Positions 48,030-55,052 of a DNA stretch of 56,739 nt are shown piece by piece. Below the pieces are notes generated by a model that ran no database searches, had not been told where the DNA came from, and saw only the letters and a program-made list of their open reading frames with translations. Position 1 is the first letter of the stretch. Each line of letters begins with the position of its first letter. A program made the position numbers and the translations under genes. This stretch comes from Thermoguttaceae bacterium (lineage in GTDB: Bacteria; Planctomycetota; Planctomycetia; Pirellulales; Thermoguttaceae): positions 1 through 56,739 of the forward strand of contig JAFSMO010000010.1 in NCBI GenBank assembly GCA_017447865.1, given 5' to 3'.

Positions 48030-48290
48030 CCCCGCGTGCGCGAAACCCAAGCGCTCCGAAAACGTCCAACGCCGCAATAGGCCCCGCGGATTAGGCGGAT
48101 CAGGCGGATTTAAGCGGATTGGATTTTAAATTAAATCATTTAAACTTTCGAGTGTTTGCTCCCGTTTGGTGTGATTCTTCATTAATCTAAAAAAAATCCG
48201 CCCTGATCCGCCCCATCCGCCTAATCCGCGGGGCCTATAGTCGCTGGAGTTTGCAGTGAGCTGGGCGTGAACTTTGGGATGGTCTCATTT
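48030..48290. repeat. Repeat E carrying a 9-bp-array hairpin
   Basis: GAAACCCAAGCGCTCCGAAAACGTCC, then a hairpin built from GGATTAGGC/GGATCAGGC/GGATTTAAG nonamers (about 48088-48120) and their inverse ATCCGCCCT/GATCCGCCC/CATCCGCCT (about 48195-48222), then TAATCCGCGGGGCCTATAG, TCGCTGG and GCTGGGCGT. The outer parts match 38176-38285, which lacks the hairpin. No ORF lies in 48007-48441. Confidence 0.8.
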
Positions 48291-48336
48291 TCTCCATTTC
48301 CCGGTTTTCAGGTTGGTCTCCTGGTCCCCCTCCCCA

Positions 48337-48364
48337 TTGAAATTTTTTCATTCTGTGGTAAAAT
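48337..48364 (+). promoter_or_regulatory. Promoter of pheT
   Basis: TTGAAA (48337-48342), 16-bp spacer ending GTGG, TAAAAT (48359-48364). Confidence 0.75.
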
Positions 48365-48441
48365 CTAATAGATTAACAAAGTGCCGTTTCGCGCGAAGCG
48401 GTTCTTCGTCCGTTTCCTTTTAGAAAATTGCGAGTTTTAAA

Positions 48442-50997
48442 ATGTTCATTTCTCTCGACTGGCTTTCGGATTTTGTGGATTTGACGGGCATTTCGCCGGA
48501 AAAAATTGCGAACCGCCTCACCTTGGGCACCGCGGAAGTGGAAGGAATTGAAACCGTCCACCGCTTCGTCAAGGGTGTGTTCGTCGGCGAGGTCGTGAAG
48601 GCCGAGAAAATCACCGTCCGGAAAGAGGATGGGCAGGAAAAAACGCTCACCGTCTGCACCGTGGACTGCGGCCAGGCCGGCACGTTCCAGACCGTCTGCG
48701 GCGCGCCGAACTGCGCTCTGGGCGTGAAGGCTCCGTTCGCTCCCGCCGGGGCCAAACTCGGCGACGTGGAAATCTCCGAAACCGAGCTGGCCGGGCACAA
48801 GTCGCAGGGAATGCTTTGCTCCGCGAAGGAATTGAACCTTTCGCACTGGCACGAGGGCCTTTTCCTCATTCCGGCCGACGTCGCGAACGGAACGCCGATG
48901 GAGACGCTCATCCCCGAGACCGACACGCTGATCGAGTTCGATAATAAAAGCGTCACGAACCGCCCGGACCTCTGGGGCCACTACGGTTTTGCGCGTGAAT
49001 TTGCGGCTTTGTTCAACCGCGAGCTGAAACCGCTGCCGCAGCTGGACCTTTCGCAGTTCGAAAATCTCCCGAAGATCCCGATCCAGATCGACGACCAGGA
49101 AGCGTGCCCGTGCTACGGCGCGATCTCGATGGAAATGGGCAAAATCCCGCCCGCGCCGGTCAAGATGCAGTACCGGCTGCACTCGATCGGTCAGCGCACG
49201 TTCGACCTGATGGTGGACGTGACGAACTACTGCATGTTCGAGCTGGGCCAGCCGACGCACGCTTTCGACGGCGACCACGTGGACACGATCCGCGTCGCGA
49301 AGTACTCGCAGATCCTTCAGCACAAGAACACGTTCACTGAGGACGGGACGTTCACCACTCTCGACTCCCAGGCCCGGAAAATGCTCCCGGACGATCTCTT
49401 GATCACGAGCTTCGACGGCGAGACCATCAAGCCGATCGCGCTGGCGGGGATCATGGGCGGGCTGGAAAGTGAGATCACGGCTGGCACGCAGCGCATCGTT
49501 CTGGAGTGCGCGAACTTCCACGCCGCCACGATCCGCCGCACGGCCGTCCGTCTCGACCTGCGCAGTGACGCCTCCCAGCGTTTCGAGAAGAGCCAGCCGC
49601 CGATCAACACGCGGGTCGCCGCCGGCCGCATCCTTCAGCTTCTGACCGACTCCGGCGTGGATTTCCGCGTCACGAGCGCGTACAGTTTCGAAGGCGACGA
49701 AATGACCGAGTTCCGTCCCCTGACGCTCAGCGCCGGTCTGCTCGACAGCCGCGCGGGAATTTCACTCCCGAAGGAGCAGGTCATTGGGATCCTGACGTCG
49801 CTCGGGTTCAAAGCCGAATACGCCGCCGACGGGTCGCTGAACATTCAGATCCCGCCGTTCCGGTGCAAGAAGGACATTTCGATCCCGGAAGACATCGTGG
49901 AGGAAGTGCTCCGCATTTACGGCTACGACGAGATCCCGCCGATCATGCCGCGCGTGGAGATCAGCCCGCTGCGTATCGCGCCGGAGATCCGTCTGGAGCA
50001 CAAAGCCCGCCACCTGCTCACGCTGGCGCATAATTTCGTCGAGCTGCACAATTACAGCTGGTTCGACGACAATTGGAACAAAACGATCGGTTACGAGCCG
50101 GTGAACACGATCGAGTTCGCGAATCCGACGACCTCGTTCAACCGTTTCCTGCGCACGACGCTGATGCCGAACCTCCTGCGCCTGGTGGGGAAGAACCGCG
50201 GGTTCCGCGACCAGTTCCGGTTCATGGAGTTCGGCCGGGTGTACGAGCTGCTCGACAAACCGGTCTGCGAGGACCTGAACGCGGACCGGACGCTTCCGCC
50301 GGGTCTGGCGAATCGGACGAAAATGCCGATGGGCCGCTGCATGGAACGCGCGAATCTGGCCGGTTTGAGCTACGCCACCGCGGCATACGGCACGCTTGAG
50401 GACCACTACCGTACGATCAAGGGCGCGCTGGAAGACCTCGCCCAGCTTTTGGGCACGAGCTTCTCCTTTGTGACCGGCACGCCGGAAAAGGCGCTGGCTG
50501 GCGGCGCTCCGGCTCCGTGGATGCAGGACGGCTACTGGGTCGAAATCTACCAGGGCGACGTGAAAGACGGCAAGAAAGTTGGCGCCCTGGGCGTTCTGGA
50601 CGGCAAATTCCTGAACACGATCGTCTCGGAAGGCGGCCAGGTCGTCTGGTTCGAGCTGGACTACTGGAAGCTCGACCAGCCGCTTTTCCCGGAACAGAAA
50701 TTCGGCGGGATGCCCGTTTACCAGGGCTCGTGGCAGGACTTCTCGCTCGTTTGGGAGATCGAAAAGGGCTACGCCGCCCTCGACGCGAAGCTGGCCGAGT
50801 TCACGCACCCGCTCCTGAAGGGGCGCGATTTCGTGTACTTCTACAAAGGAAAGGGCCTTGAAAAGACGCAGGGCAGTTACACCTGGCGCCTCTGGCTCGG
50901 CTCCGATGAACGCACCCTGAGCGGCGAGGACATCGACGACTTCCGCACGAAGTGGCTCGCCTTCCTCGAAAAAGAAGGGATCGCGATCCGCGGCTAA
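48442..50997 (+). CDS. pheT: Phenylalanine--tRNA ligase beta subunit
   Basis: An 851-residue subunit of the alpha2beta2 synthetase that charges tRNA-Phe. In order: the N-terminal MFISLDWLSDFVDL helix, an EMAP-like tRNA-binding OB domain (residues ~40-150, VVKAEK to GHKSQGMLCSAKEL), the B3/B4 editing domain (GQRTFDLMVDVTNYCMFELGQPTHAFD), the B5 domain, the catalytic-like core (FRFMEFGRVYEL) and the C-terminal FDX-ACB anticodon-binding domain (YQGSWQDFSLVWEIEKGYA). The length is near the family norm of ~800. pheS, usually just upstream, is not here; pheT has its own promoter. Confidence 0.96.
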   Translation: MFISLDWLSDFVDLTGISPEKIANRLTLGTAEVEGIETVHRFVKGVFVGEVVKAEKITVRKEDGQEKTLTVCTVDCGQAGTFQTVCGAPNCALGVKAPFAPAGAKLGDVEISETELAGHKSQGMLCSAKELNLSHWHEGLFLIPADVANGTPMETLIPETDTLIEFDNKSVTNRPDLWGHYGFAREFAALFNRELKPLPQLDLSQFENLPKIPIQIDDQEACPCYGAISMEMGKIPPAPVKMQYRLHSIGQRTFDLMVDVTNYCMFELGQPTHAFDGDHVDTIRVAKYSQILQHKNTFTEDGTFTTLDSQARKMLPDDLLITSFDGETIKPIALAGIMGGLESEITAGTQRIVLECANFHAATIRRTAVRLDLRSDASQRFEKSQPPINTRVAAGRILQLLTDSGVDFRVTSAYSFEGDEMTEFRPLTLSAGLLDSRAGISLPKEQVIGILTSLGFKAEYAADGSLNIQIPPFRCKKDISIPEDIVEEVLRIYGYDEIPPIMPRVEISPLRIAPEIRLEHKARHLLTLAHNFVELHNYSWFDDNWNKTIGYEPVNTIEFANPTTSFNRFLRTTLMPNLLRLVGKNRGFRDQFRFMEFGRVYELLDKPVCEDLNADRTLPPGLANRTKMPMGRCMERANLAGLSYATAAYGTLEDHYRTIKGALEDLAQLLGTSFSFVTGTPEKALAGGAPAPWMQDGYWVEIYQGDVKDGKKVGALGVLDGKFLNTIVSEGGQVVWFELDYWKLDQPLFPEQKFGGMPVYQGSWQDFSLVWEIEKGYAALDAKLAEFTHPLLKGRDFVYFYKGKGLEKTQGSYTWRLWLGSDERTLSGEDIDDFRTKWLAFLEKEGIAIRG

Positions 50998-51102
50998 ATT
51001 CGGATCTCTGAAAATGATCGACCCCATTCCAACGGCGCGGGGGCTTCAAACTCCGTGCCTGAAAATGGGGATTTTGTGTCTTTTTTCCGGATTTGTGTGA
51101 AC

Positions 51103-51801
51103 ATGAACAAACAAATTCTGCTTATGTTGATCGCTTTTCTGGTGTTCCTCGCGTTGAGTGTGGGCTGCGGAAATAGAATACCCGATTTGCAGAAAAGGGC
51201 TGAAGGCGGCAATGTCAAGGCACAATTAGAACTGGGTCAGACTTACTATGACGGGATCGGCATCGAGCAAAACCTCACCAAAGCGGCAGAATGGTTCCGG
51301 AAAGCGGCAGAACAGGGAGACGCTTTAGCTCAAAATTATCTTGGCACCTGCTATGGATTAGGTGAAGGGGTCGAAATAGATCTCGTCAAAGCGGCAGAAT
51401 GGTTCCGGAAATCGGCGGAGCAGGGAAATGTCACTGCACAATTCAATTTGGCCCAATCTTATTATAAGGGGCTTGGTGTGGAACAGGACTCTGCCAAAGC
51501 GGTGGAATGGTGGCAGAAAGCGGCAGGACAGGGACTTGCCGAGGCGCAGTACTCTTTGGGTTATGCTTATTTGGAAGGAATTGGCATTGAAGAAGATGAC
51601 ATCAAAGGGGCGGAATGGATGATGAAATCGGCAAAACAGGGGCTTCCTTGCGCACAAGCGATTCTGGGGGCGTGCTACTATGATGGCGAAGGCGTTCCTA
51701 AAGATCCCGCCAAAGGGGAAAAATGGGTGCAGAAAGCCGCAAATCAGGGATTTGAACCCGCTCTGAGATTTCAAAAGGAATATAATGAGGACGAGAAATA
51801 G
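51103..51801 (+). CDS. Sel1-repeat lipoprotein
   Basis: A 232-residue protein. The signal peptide (MNKQILLMLIAFLVFLA) ends in the lipobox SVGC. Five to six Sel1/TPR-like repeats follow, each with the A-x-x-x-L-G-x-x-Y-x-x-G-x-G-V-x-x-D pattern, such as AQLELGQTYYDGIGIEQ and AQAILGACYYDGEGVPKD, and KAAEWFRKAAEQG between. Such proteins mediate protein-protein contacts in the envelope. Its base composition is clearly more AT-rich than pheT before it, and the repeats are nearly identical, suggesting recent acquisition or expansion. The ribosome site is weak and the signal peptide fixes ATG 51103. A terminator follows. Confidence 0.85.
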   Translation: MNKQILLMLIAFLVFLALSVGCGNRIPDLQKRAEGGNVKAQLELGQTYYDGIGIEQNLTKAAEWFRKAAEQGDALAQNYLGTCYGLGEGVEIDLVKAAEWFRKSAEQGNVTAQFNLAQSYYKGLGVEQDSAKAVEWWQKAAGQGLAEAQYSLGYAYLEGIGIEEDDIKGAEWMMKSAKQGLPCAQAILGACYYDGEGVPKDPAKGEKWVQKAANQGFEPALRFQKEYNEDEK

Positions 51802-51833
51802 TCCCGTGAATTGACGTGCAAAATCAACCCCAA

Positions 51834-51866
51834 AGCCCGTCGGGATTCTTTTCCGGCGGGCTTTTT
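51834..51866 (+). terminator. Intrinsic terminator after the Sel1 gene
   Basis: AGCCCGTCGG-GATTCTTTT-CCGGCGGGCT, a 10-bp stem with one G-U pair, followed by TTTTT. It sits between convergent genes. Confidence 0.9.
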
Positions 51867-51883
51867 ACTGGCCGTTGCCCGTT

Positions 51884-52198
51884 CTATTGCACGAACTTGA
51901 CCTCGGTACCGTAGGCCAAAACCTCGGCGGCCTGCGGGGCGATGGCGCTGGTCGCGTAGCGGACACCGATCACCGCGTCTGCGCCCATTTCTTCCGCCAT
52001 CTTGCACATGCGCTGCGTCGCGATTTGACGGGATTCCTGCATCATCTCGGTGTACCCTTTCAGCTCGCCGCCCAAAACGTTCTTCAGGCCGGCCATCAGG
52101 TCGCGGCCGATGTGTTTCGTCTGGACGGTCGCGCCCTGGGCGATCCCAAGGATCTGGAACGAAACGCCCGGAATGGTTTCTAACGTGGAAATGAACAT
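51884..52198 (-). CDS. YbjQ/UPF0145-family protein
   Basis: A 104-residue protein: MFISTLETIPG at the start, then GIAQGATVQTKHIGRDL, LKGYTEMMQESRQIATQRM, GADAVIGVRYATS and a final AYGTEVKFVQ. The pattern and length match the UPF0145 (YbjQ) family, pentamer-forming proteins sometimes called heavy-metal-binding, whose role is unresolved. It stands alone and convergent to the Sel1 gene. The ATG is well supported by the conserved N-terminus. Confidence 0.92.
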   Translation of the reverse strand: MFISTLETIPGVSFQILGIAQGATVQTKHIGRDLMAGLKNVLGGELKGYTEMMQESRQIATQRMCKMAEEMGADAVIGVRYATSAIAPQAAEVLAYGTEVKFVQ

Positions 52199-52384
52199 GA
52201 AAATGGTCCTTTCTGCGGAAATGTTAAAGGCGGATCACCGCCCGGGATGGTTGAACTGCCCGTCATTTTACCACATGCCGTTCCCGGGGTCAACCCCCTC
52301 GATGGGAGAGTTCTTTTTTTTTAGGTTTGTAACAAAAACGACATGGTTTTTTTGACTTTTTTTTGAAATCCTGAAGACCCGCTA
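52199..52384. other. AT-rich interval between divergent genes
   Basis: No ORF or clear repeat is seen. The region includes the 5' side of the YbjQ-family gene (GAAAGGACC before its start on the minus strand) and leads into the promoter at 52385. Confidence 0.4.
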
Positions 52385-52412
52385 TTGACAAAGAAAAAAA
52401 TCCTGCTATAAT
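52385..52412 (+). promoter_or_regulatory. Consensus promoter of the leader/gshA-like transcript
   Basis: Perfect TTGACA (52385-52390), 16-bp spacer, perfect TATAAT (52407-52412). It is the strongest plus-strand promoter of the window by sequence. Confidence 0.9.
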
Positions 52413-52522
52413 TACTACTAAATTGATAGGAAATATTGACTACTAAAAAAGTAGAAAATTCTGAGCCCTATTAATTTTGAGACCAATTACCACAAAACGT
52501 TTCATGGAACAGGCGTAAACAA

Positions 52523-52636
52523 ATGGCTCGTAAACAGAACAATAACATGGTGATGTGTTGGCGAACGCGACGAAACTTCCGGGCATACCCGGTGGCGAGG
52601 CCGCGCGTTTGTTTGTGTACGCGCCCCTTAAACTGA
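52523..52636 (+). CDS. Possible Cys/Arg/Asn-rich leader peptide
   Basis: A 37-codon ORF starting MARKQNNNMVMCW and ending VCLCTRPLN, with Cys codons at 12, 30 and 32 and seven to eight Arg codons. It lies between a consensus promoter and a terminator hairpin, upstream of a gene whose product uses cysteine. This fits a cysteine-sensing leader peptide (inference). The Shine-Dalgarno sequence is weak (AACAGG nine bases before). The frame could be accidental within a structured RNA. Confidence 0.35.
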   Translation: MARKQNNNMVMCWRTRRNFRAYPVARPRVCLCTRPLN

Positions 52637-52669
52637 CTTAAAAATCTTTTTTTGTCAAACCGCCATCAG

Positions 52670-52702
52670 CCCGGGAACTTTTCGCAAGTCCTCGGGTTTT
52701 TT
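52670..52702 (+). terminator. Terminator hairpin inside the gshA-like leader
   Basis: CCCGGGAACTT-TTCGC-AAGTCCTCGGG: an 11-bp stem with one mismatch and one G-U pair, followed by TTTTTT. It lies 50 bases before the start codon of the next gene. Confidence 0.85.
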
Positions 52703-52752
52703 GTTTTAAGCCTGAGAAGGAACCATTTTTTCAAGAGGAAGGAGATCCCCTC

Positions 52753-54081
52753 ATGAGTACATTAGAAATTCAGGCCGTAGAACCGCGCCTTTCGTCAAAA
52801 AACGTTTCGAACCTGAACCCGGCTTTGAGCCGTGATTCCGGTCAAATTTCCACAAGGGAAACTCAAATGCTGCAGGCCATTTCCGACTACATCCGCAGCG
52901 GCGAGACCGAGGCCGAAAGCCTGGGGCTTGAGATCGAGCACTTCGTCGTGGATGGAAACGGAAACCAGATCCCGTTCGACGAAATTTCGTATCTCGTCAA
53001 CCAGGTCGGCAGAGATCTGGGAGCGGAGATCCTCCACACGGACGGCCACGCGGTCGGCTACTTGACTGACAAATACTCGATCACGCTCGAACCTTCGTGC
53101 CAGTTTGAGATCAGCATAAATCCGTACCAGGAACTTTACGAAATCGAGCGCGTTTACCAGGAATTCCTTTCCCTGTGGGAACCGCTGCTCGAGGCCCGGG
53201 GCTACCGCATCGTGACCAGGGGGGTTCTTCCCTCTGTTGAGCAGGGGCTTGATCCCGATAAAATTCCGCTCTCTCCCAAAAAGAGATACAAGTACATGGA
53301 CTCGTATTTCAGGGAAAGCGGCAAATTCGGGAAATACATGATGCGGTCCTCGGCCTCGACGCAGGTCTCGATCGACTATCGGTCGGAGGAAGATTTAGTC
53401 AAAAAATTGCGAATCCTTCAGAAGATTTCGCCGATACTAATGATTATCATGGAGAATAAAAGCGACGAGGCCTCGACGCTGCCGGGGATCCCGGACAAGC
53501 CGCACCTGCTCAGGATCCAGGAGTGGGAGGACCTCGACCCGGCCCGGACCGGCTTTTACCCGAATTCCCTCGACCCCGATTTCGGGTACGGGAAAATCGC
53601 GGACGTGGTCTTGCATACGCCGCTGATCCTGCTGACCGACAAAGGCTGGACCGGGTACGTCGGCAGCAAGACCGGCGCGGACCTGATCGCCGACGGTACG
53701 GTTTACTTGAACGAGTCGGAAACGATCCGCCGGAAAAAACTCATCGAGCACTTTATTTCCATGGGCTTTTTTCATTTCAGGATCAAGAAATACATCGAAA
53801 TTCGAGTCGCGGACAGCGTGCCGATCCGGAAGGCTCTGGGCTATGCCGCCCTGCTGAAGGGGATCGTATATTCCCGTTCCAATCTGGACATTCTCGACAG
53901 GGAATTGGCCGATGTGGACGATTTGGAGAAAATTCAGGACGCCGTCTCCGCGATCGAATCCGAGGGGGAAAATGCCGTGATCTACCAGGGCAAAACGGCC
54001 GCGGAATGGGCTATATACCTGGTCGGGCTGGCGTGGAACTCTCTCTCGGAAAGTGAGAAGGAGTACCTGGTTCATGTGTGA
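52753..54081 (+). CDS. Glutamate--cysteine ligase-like enzyme
   Basis: A 442-residue protein of the GCS2/plant-alphaproteobacterial ligase group. It has LGLEIEHFVVD near residue 60 (metal-binding Glu), SITLEPSCQFEISINPYQEL, PKKRYKYMDSYFRE, GKYMMRSSASTQVSIDY and the FFHFRIKKYIEIRVADSVP strand. The expected reaction is ATP-dependent joining of the glutamate gamma-carboxyl to cysteine or a related amine. No glutathione synthetase gene is adjacent, so the end product may be gamma-glutamylcysteine or another gamma-glutamyl compound. AGGAAGGAG gives a very strong ribosome site. It overlaps the amidotransferase gene by 8 bases. Confidence 0.85.
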   Translation: MSTLEIQAVEPRLSSKNVSNLNPALSRDSGQISTRETQMLQAISDYIRSGETEAESLGLEIEHFVVDGNGNQIPFDEISYLVNQVGRDLGAEILHTDGHAVGYLTDKYSITLEPSCQFEISINPYQELYEIERVYQEFLSLWEPLLEARGYRIVTRGVLPSVEQGLDPDKIPLSPKKRYKYMDSYFRESGKFGKYMMRSSASTQVSIDYRSEEDLVKKLRILQKISPILMIIMENKSDEASTLPGIPDKPHLLRIQEWEDLDPARTGFYPNSLDPDFGYGKIADVVLHTPLILLTDKGWTGYVGSKTGADLIADGTVYLNESETIRRKKLIEHFISMGFFHFRIKKYIEIRVADSVPIRKALGYAALLKGIVYSRSNLDILDRELADVDDLEKIQDAVSAIESEGENAVIYQGKTAAEWAIYLVGLAWNSLSESEKEYLVHV

Positions 54082-54847
54082 GCTCCTGGGCTTGACATCC
54101 AATAAAAAAATCCGAATGAACGAACTGTTGGAGACTTTTTTCAGCCATAGCGTGCAGCACCCGGACGGCTGGGGCCTCGCCCTGCTGGATCAGGATCCGA
54201 TCTGCATCGAAAAGGAGCCGAAAAGGGCCGCCGACAGTTCGTTCCTTAAAGAAATTCTGGCCCGCGATCTGGAAACTTCCCGGTGCCTGGCGCATATCCG
54301 CAAGGGCTCGATCGGGCACGTTTGCTTCAATAATTGCCATCCTTTTCTCCGAAACGACGAAACCGGCCGGCTGTGGATCCAGATCCATAACGGAACGATC
54401 TACGACCCCCGGGAACTGACCCCTTACCAGTCGGTTCAGACGGGCACCACCGACAGCGAGCGGGTCCTGCTTCACATCATCGACGAGATCAACAAACGCC
54501 ACCGCCAGACCCACGACACGGCGGACGCGAACGTCCGGATCGGCATCCTTGACCGGATCATCCGTTCGCTTGCGCCGGGAAACAAGCTGAACCTGATGCT
54601 CCACGACGGCGACTGCTTCTACGTGCATAAAAACGACCCCGGCTCCCTGTACAAAAGAGAAGAAAACGGGACGGTCCTGTTCTCCACGCAGCCGCTGGAA
54701 CCGACCGGCTGGGAAGACACGCCGCTGAACCAGCTCATGGTTTACCGCGACGGCGCCCTGATCTACCTCGGCCCGAAACACGACGGCACGTACATCCACG
54801 ACGAGGAAAAGCTGCGGCAGGTGTATCTGGCGTACTCCCAGCTTTGA
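54074..54847 (+). CDS. Class II glutamine amidotransferase-like hydrolase (YafJ/EgtC type)
   Basis: A 257-residue N-terminal-nucleophile protein. MCELLGL puts the catalytic Cys at position 2, exposed after Met removal. HPDGWGLAL, CLAHIRKGSIGHV, CHPF and IHNGTI follow in the order of class II amidotransferases. No synthase domain follows, so it acts as a stand-alone amidase on gamma-glutamyl compounds. The overlap with the ligase (ATGTGTGA) means translational coupling. The ligase-amidase pair recalls EgtA/EgtC of ergothioneine synthesis, but the EgtB and EgtD genes are absent. The start must be at the MC pair; the frame open from 54053 is not used. Confidence 0.88.
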   Translation: MCELLGLTSNKKIRMNELLETFFSHSVQHPDGWGLALLDQDPICIEKEPKRAADSSFLKEILARDLETSRCLAHIRKGSIGHVCFNNCHPFLRNDETGRLWIQIHNGTIYDPRELTPYQSVQTGTTDSERVLLHIIDEINKRHRQTHDTADANVRIGILDRIIRSLAPGNKLNLMLHDGDCFYVHKNDPGSLYKREENGTVLFSTQPLEPTGWEDTPLNQLMVYRDGALIYLGPKHDGTYIHDEEKLRQVYLAYSQL

Positions 54848-54868
54848 GCCTCCCCCCATTGCAAACTT

Positions 54869-54896
54869 CTGGTCTTTCTGTAAAATAAAATGATCC
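54869..54896 (+). promoter_or_regulatory. Possible promoter ahead of the permease gene
   Basis: TTGCAA, 16-bp spacer ending TCTG, TAAAAT in the 54869-54896 interval. It lies 160 bases before the permease start, with repeats between. Confidence 0.4.
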
Positions 54897-54992
54897 GGAG
54901 GGCCGGCGTCCTCGCCGGTCGAGTTAATGACTTTATGCCTTTTCTGCTTCCGCGGTTTTTAACTTGACCGGCGGGACACCGGCCCTCTGAAT
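54895..54992. repeat. Paired GGCCGGCGTCC palindromes
   Basis: CCGGAGGGCCGGCGTCC-TCGCCGGTC (54895-54921) faces a degenerate inverted copy GACCGGCGGGACACC-GGCCCTCTG (54965-54989). The family matches 35640-35797 and 31143-31171. A short ACGACGCTTCGCGTCGCCCT follows. Confidence 0.8.
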
Positions 54993-55017
54993 CACGACGC
55001 TTCGCGTCGCCCTACAT

Positions 55018-55047
55018 TAATAATTCATAATTCAAAATTCATAATTA
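55018..55047. repeat. Heptamer run H9 (ATAATTC type)
   Basis: ATAATTC, ATAATTC, AAAATTC, ATAATTA: four 7-bp units ending six bases before the permease ATG. There is no inverted arm and no Shine-Dalgarno sequence. Confidence 0.7.
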
Positions 55048-55052
55048 AAATC

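Larger units (their letters stand above)
52418..52702 (+). promoter_or_regulatory. Attenuator-like 5' leader of the glutamate-cysteine ligase gene
   Basis: About 285 nt run from the predicted start to a T-run. Stems visible: GAGCC (52463-52467) / GGCTC (52525-52529); CGAACGCG (52562-52569) / CGCGTTTG (52604-52611), enclosing CCGGG-CATA-CCCGG (52579-52592); and the terminal hairpin at 52670-52696. The leader contains a 37-codon ORF with three Cys codons. A terminator ahead of the structural genes implies conditional read-through, or a separate small RNA. Confidence 0.55.

Noticed and set aside
52413..52702. RNase P RNA, because GACGAAACTTCCGGGC resembles the GAGGAAAGTCCGGGC box.
   Set aside because: The match is imperfect, the partner ACAGAA box is not in the required 3' position, and the RNA is too short.
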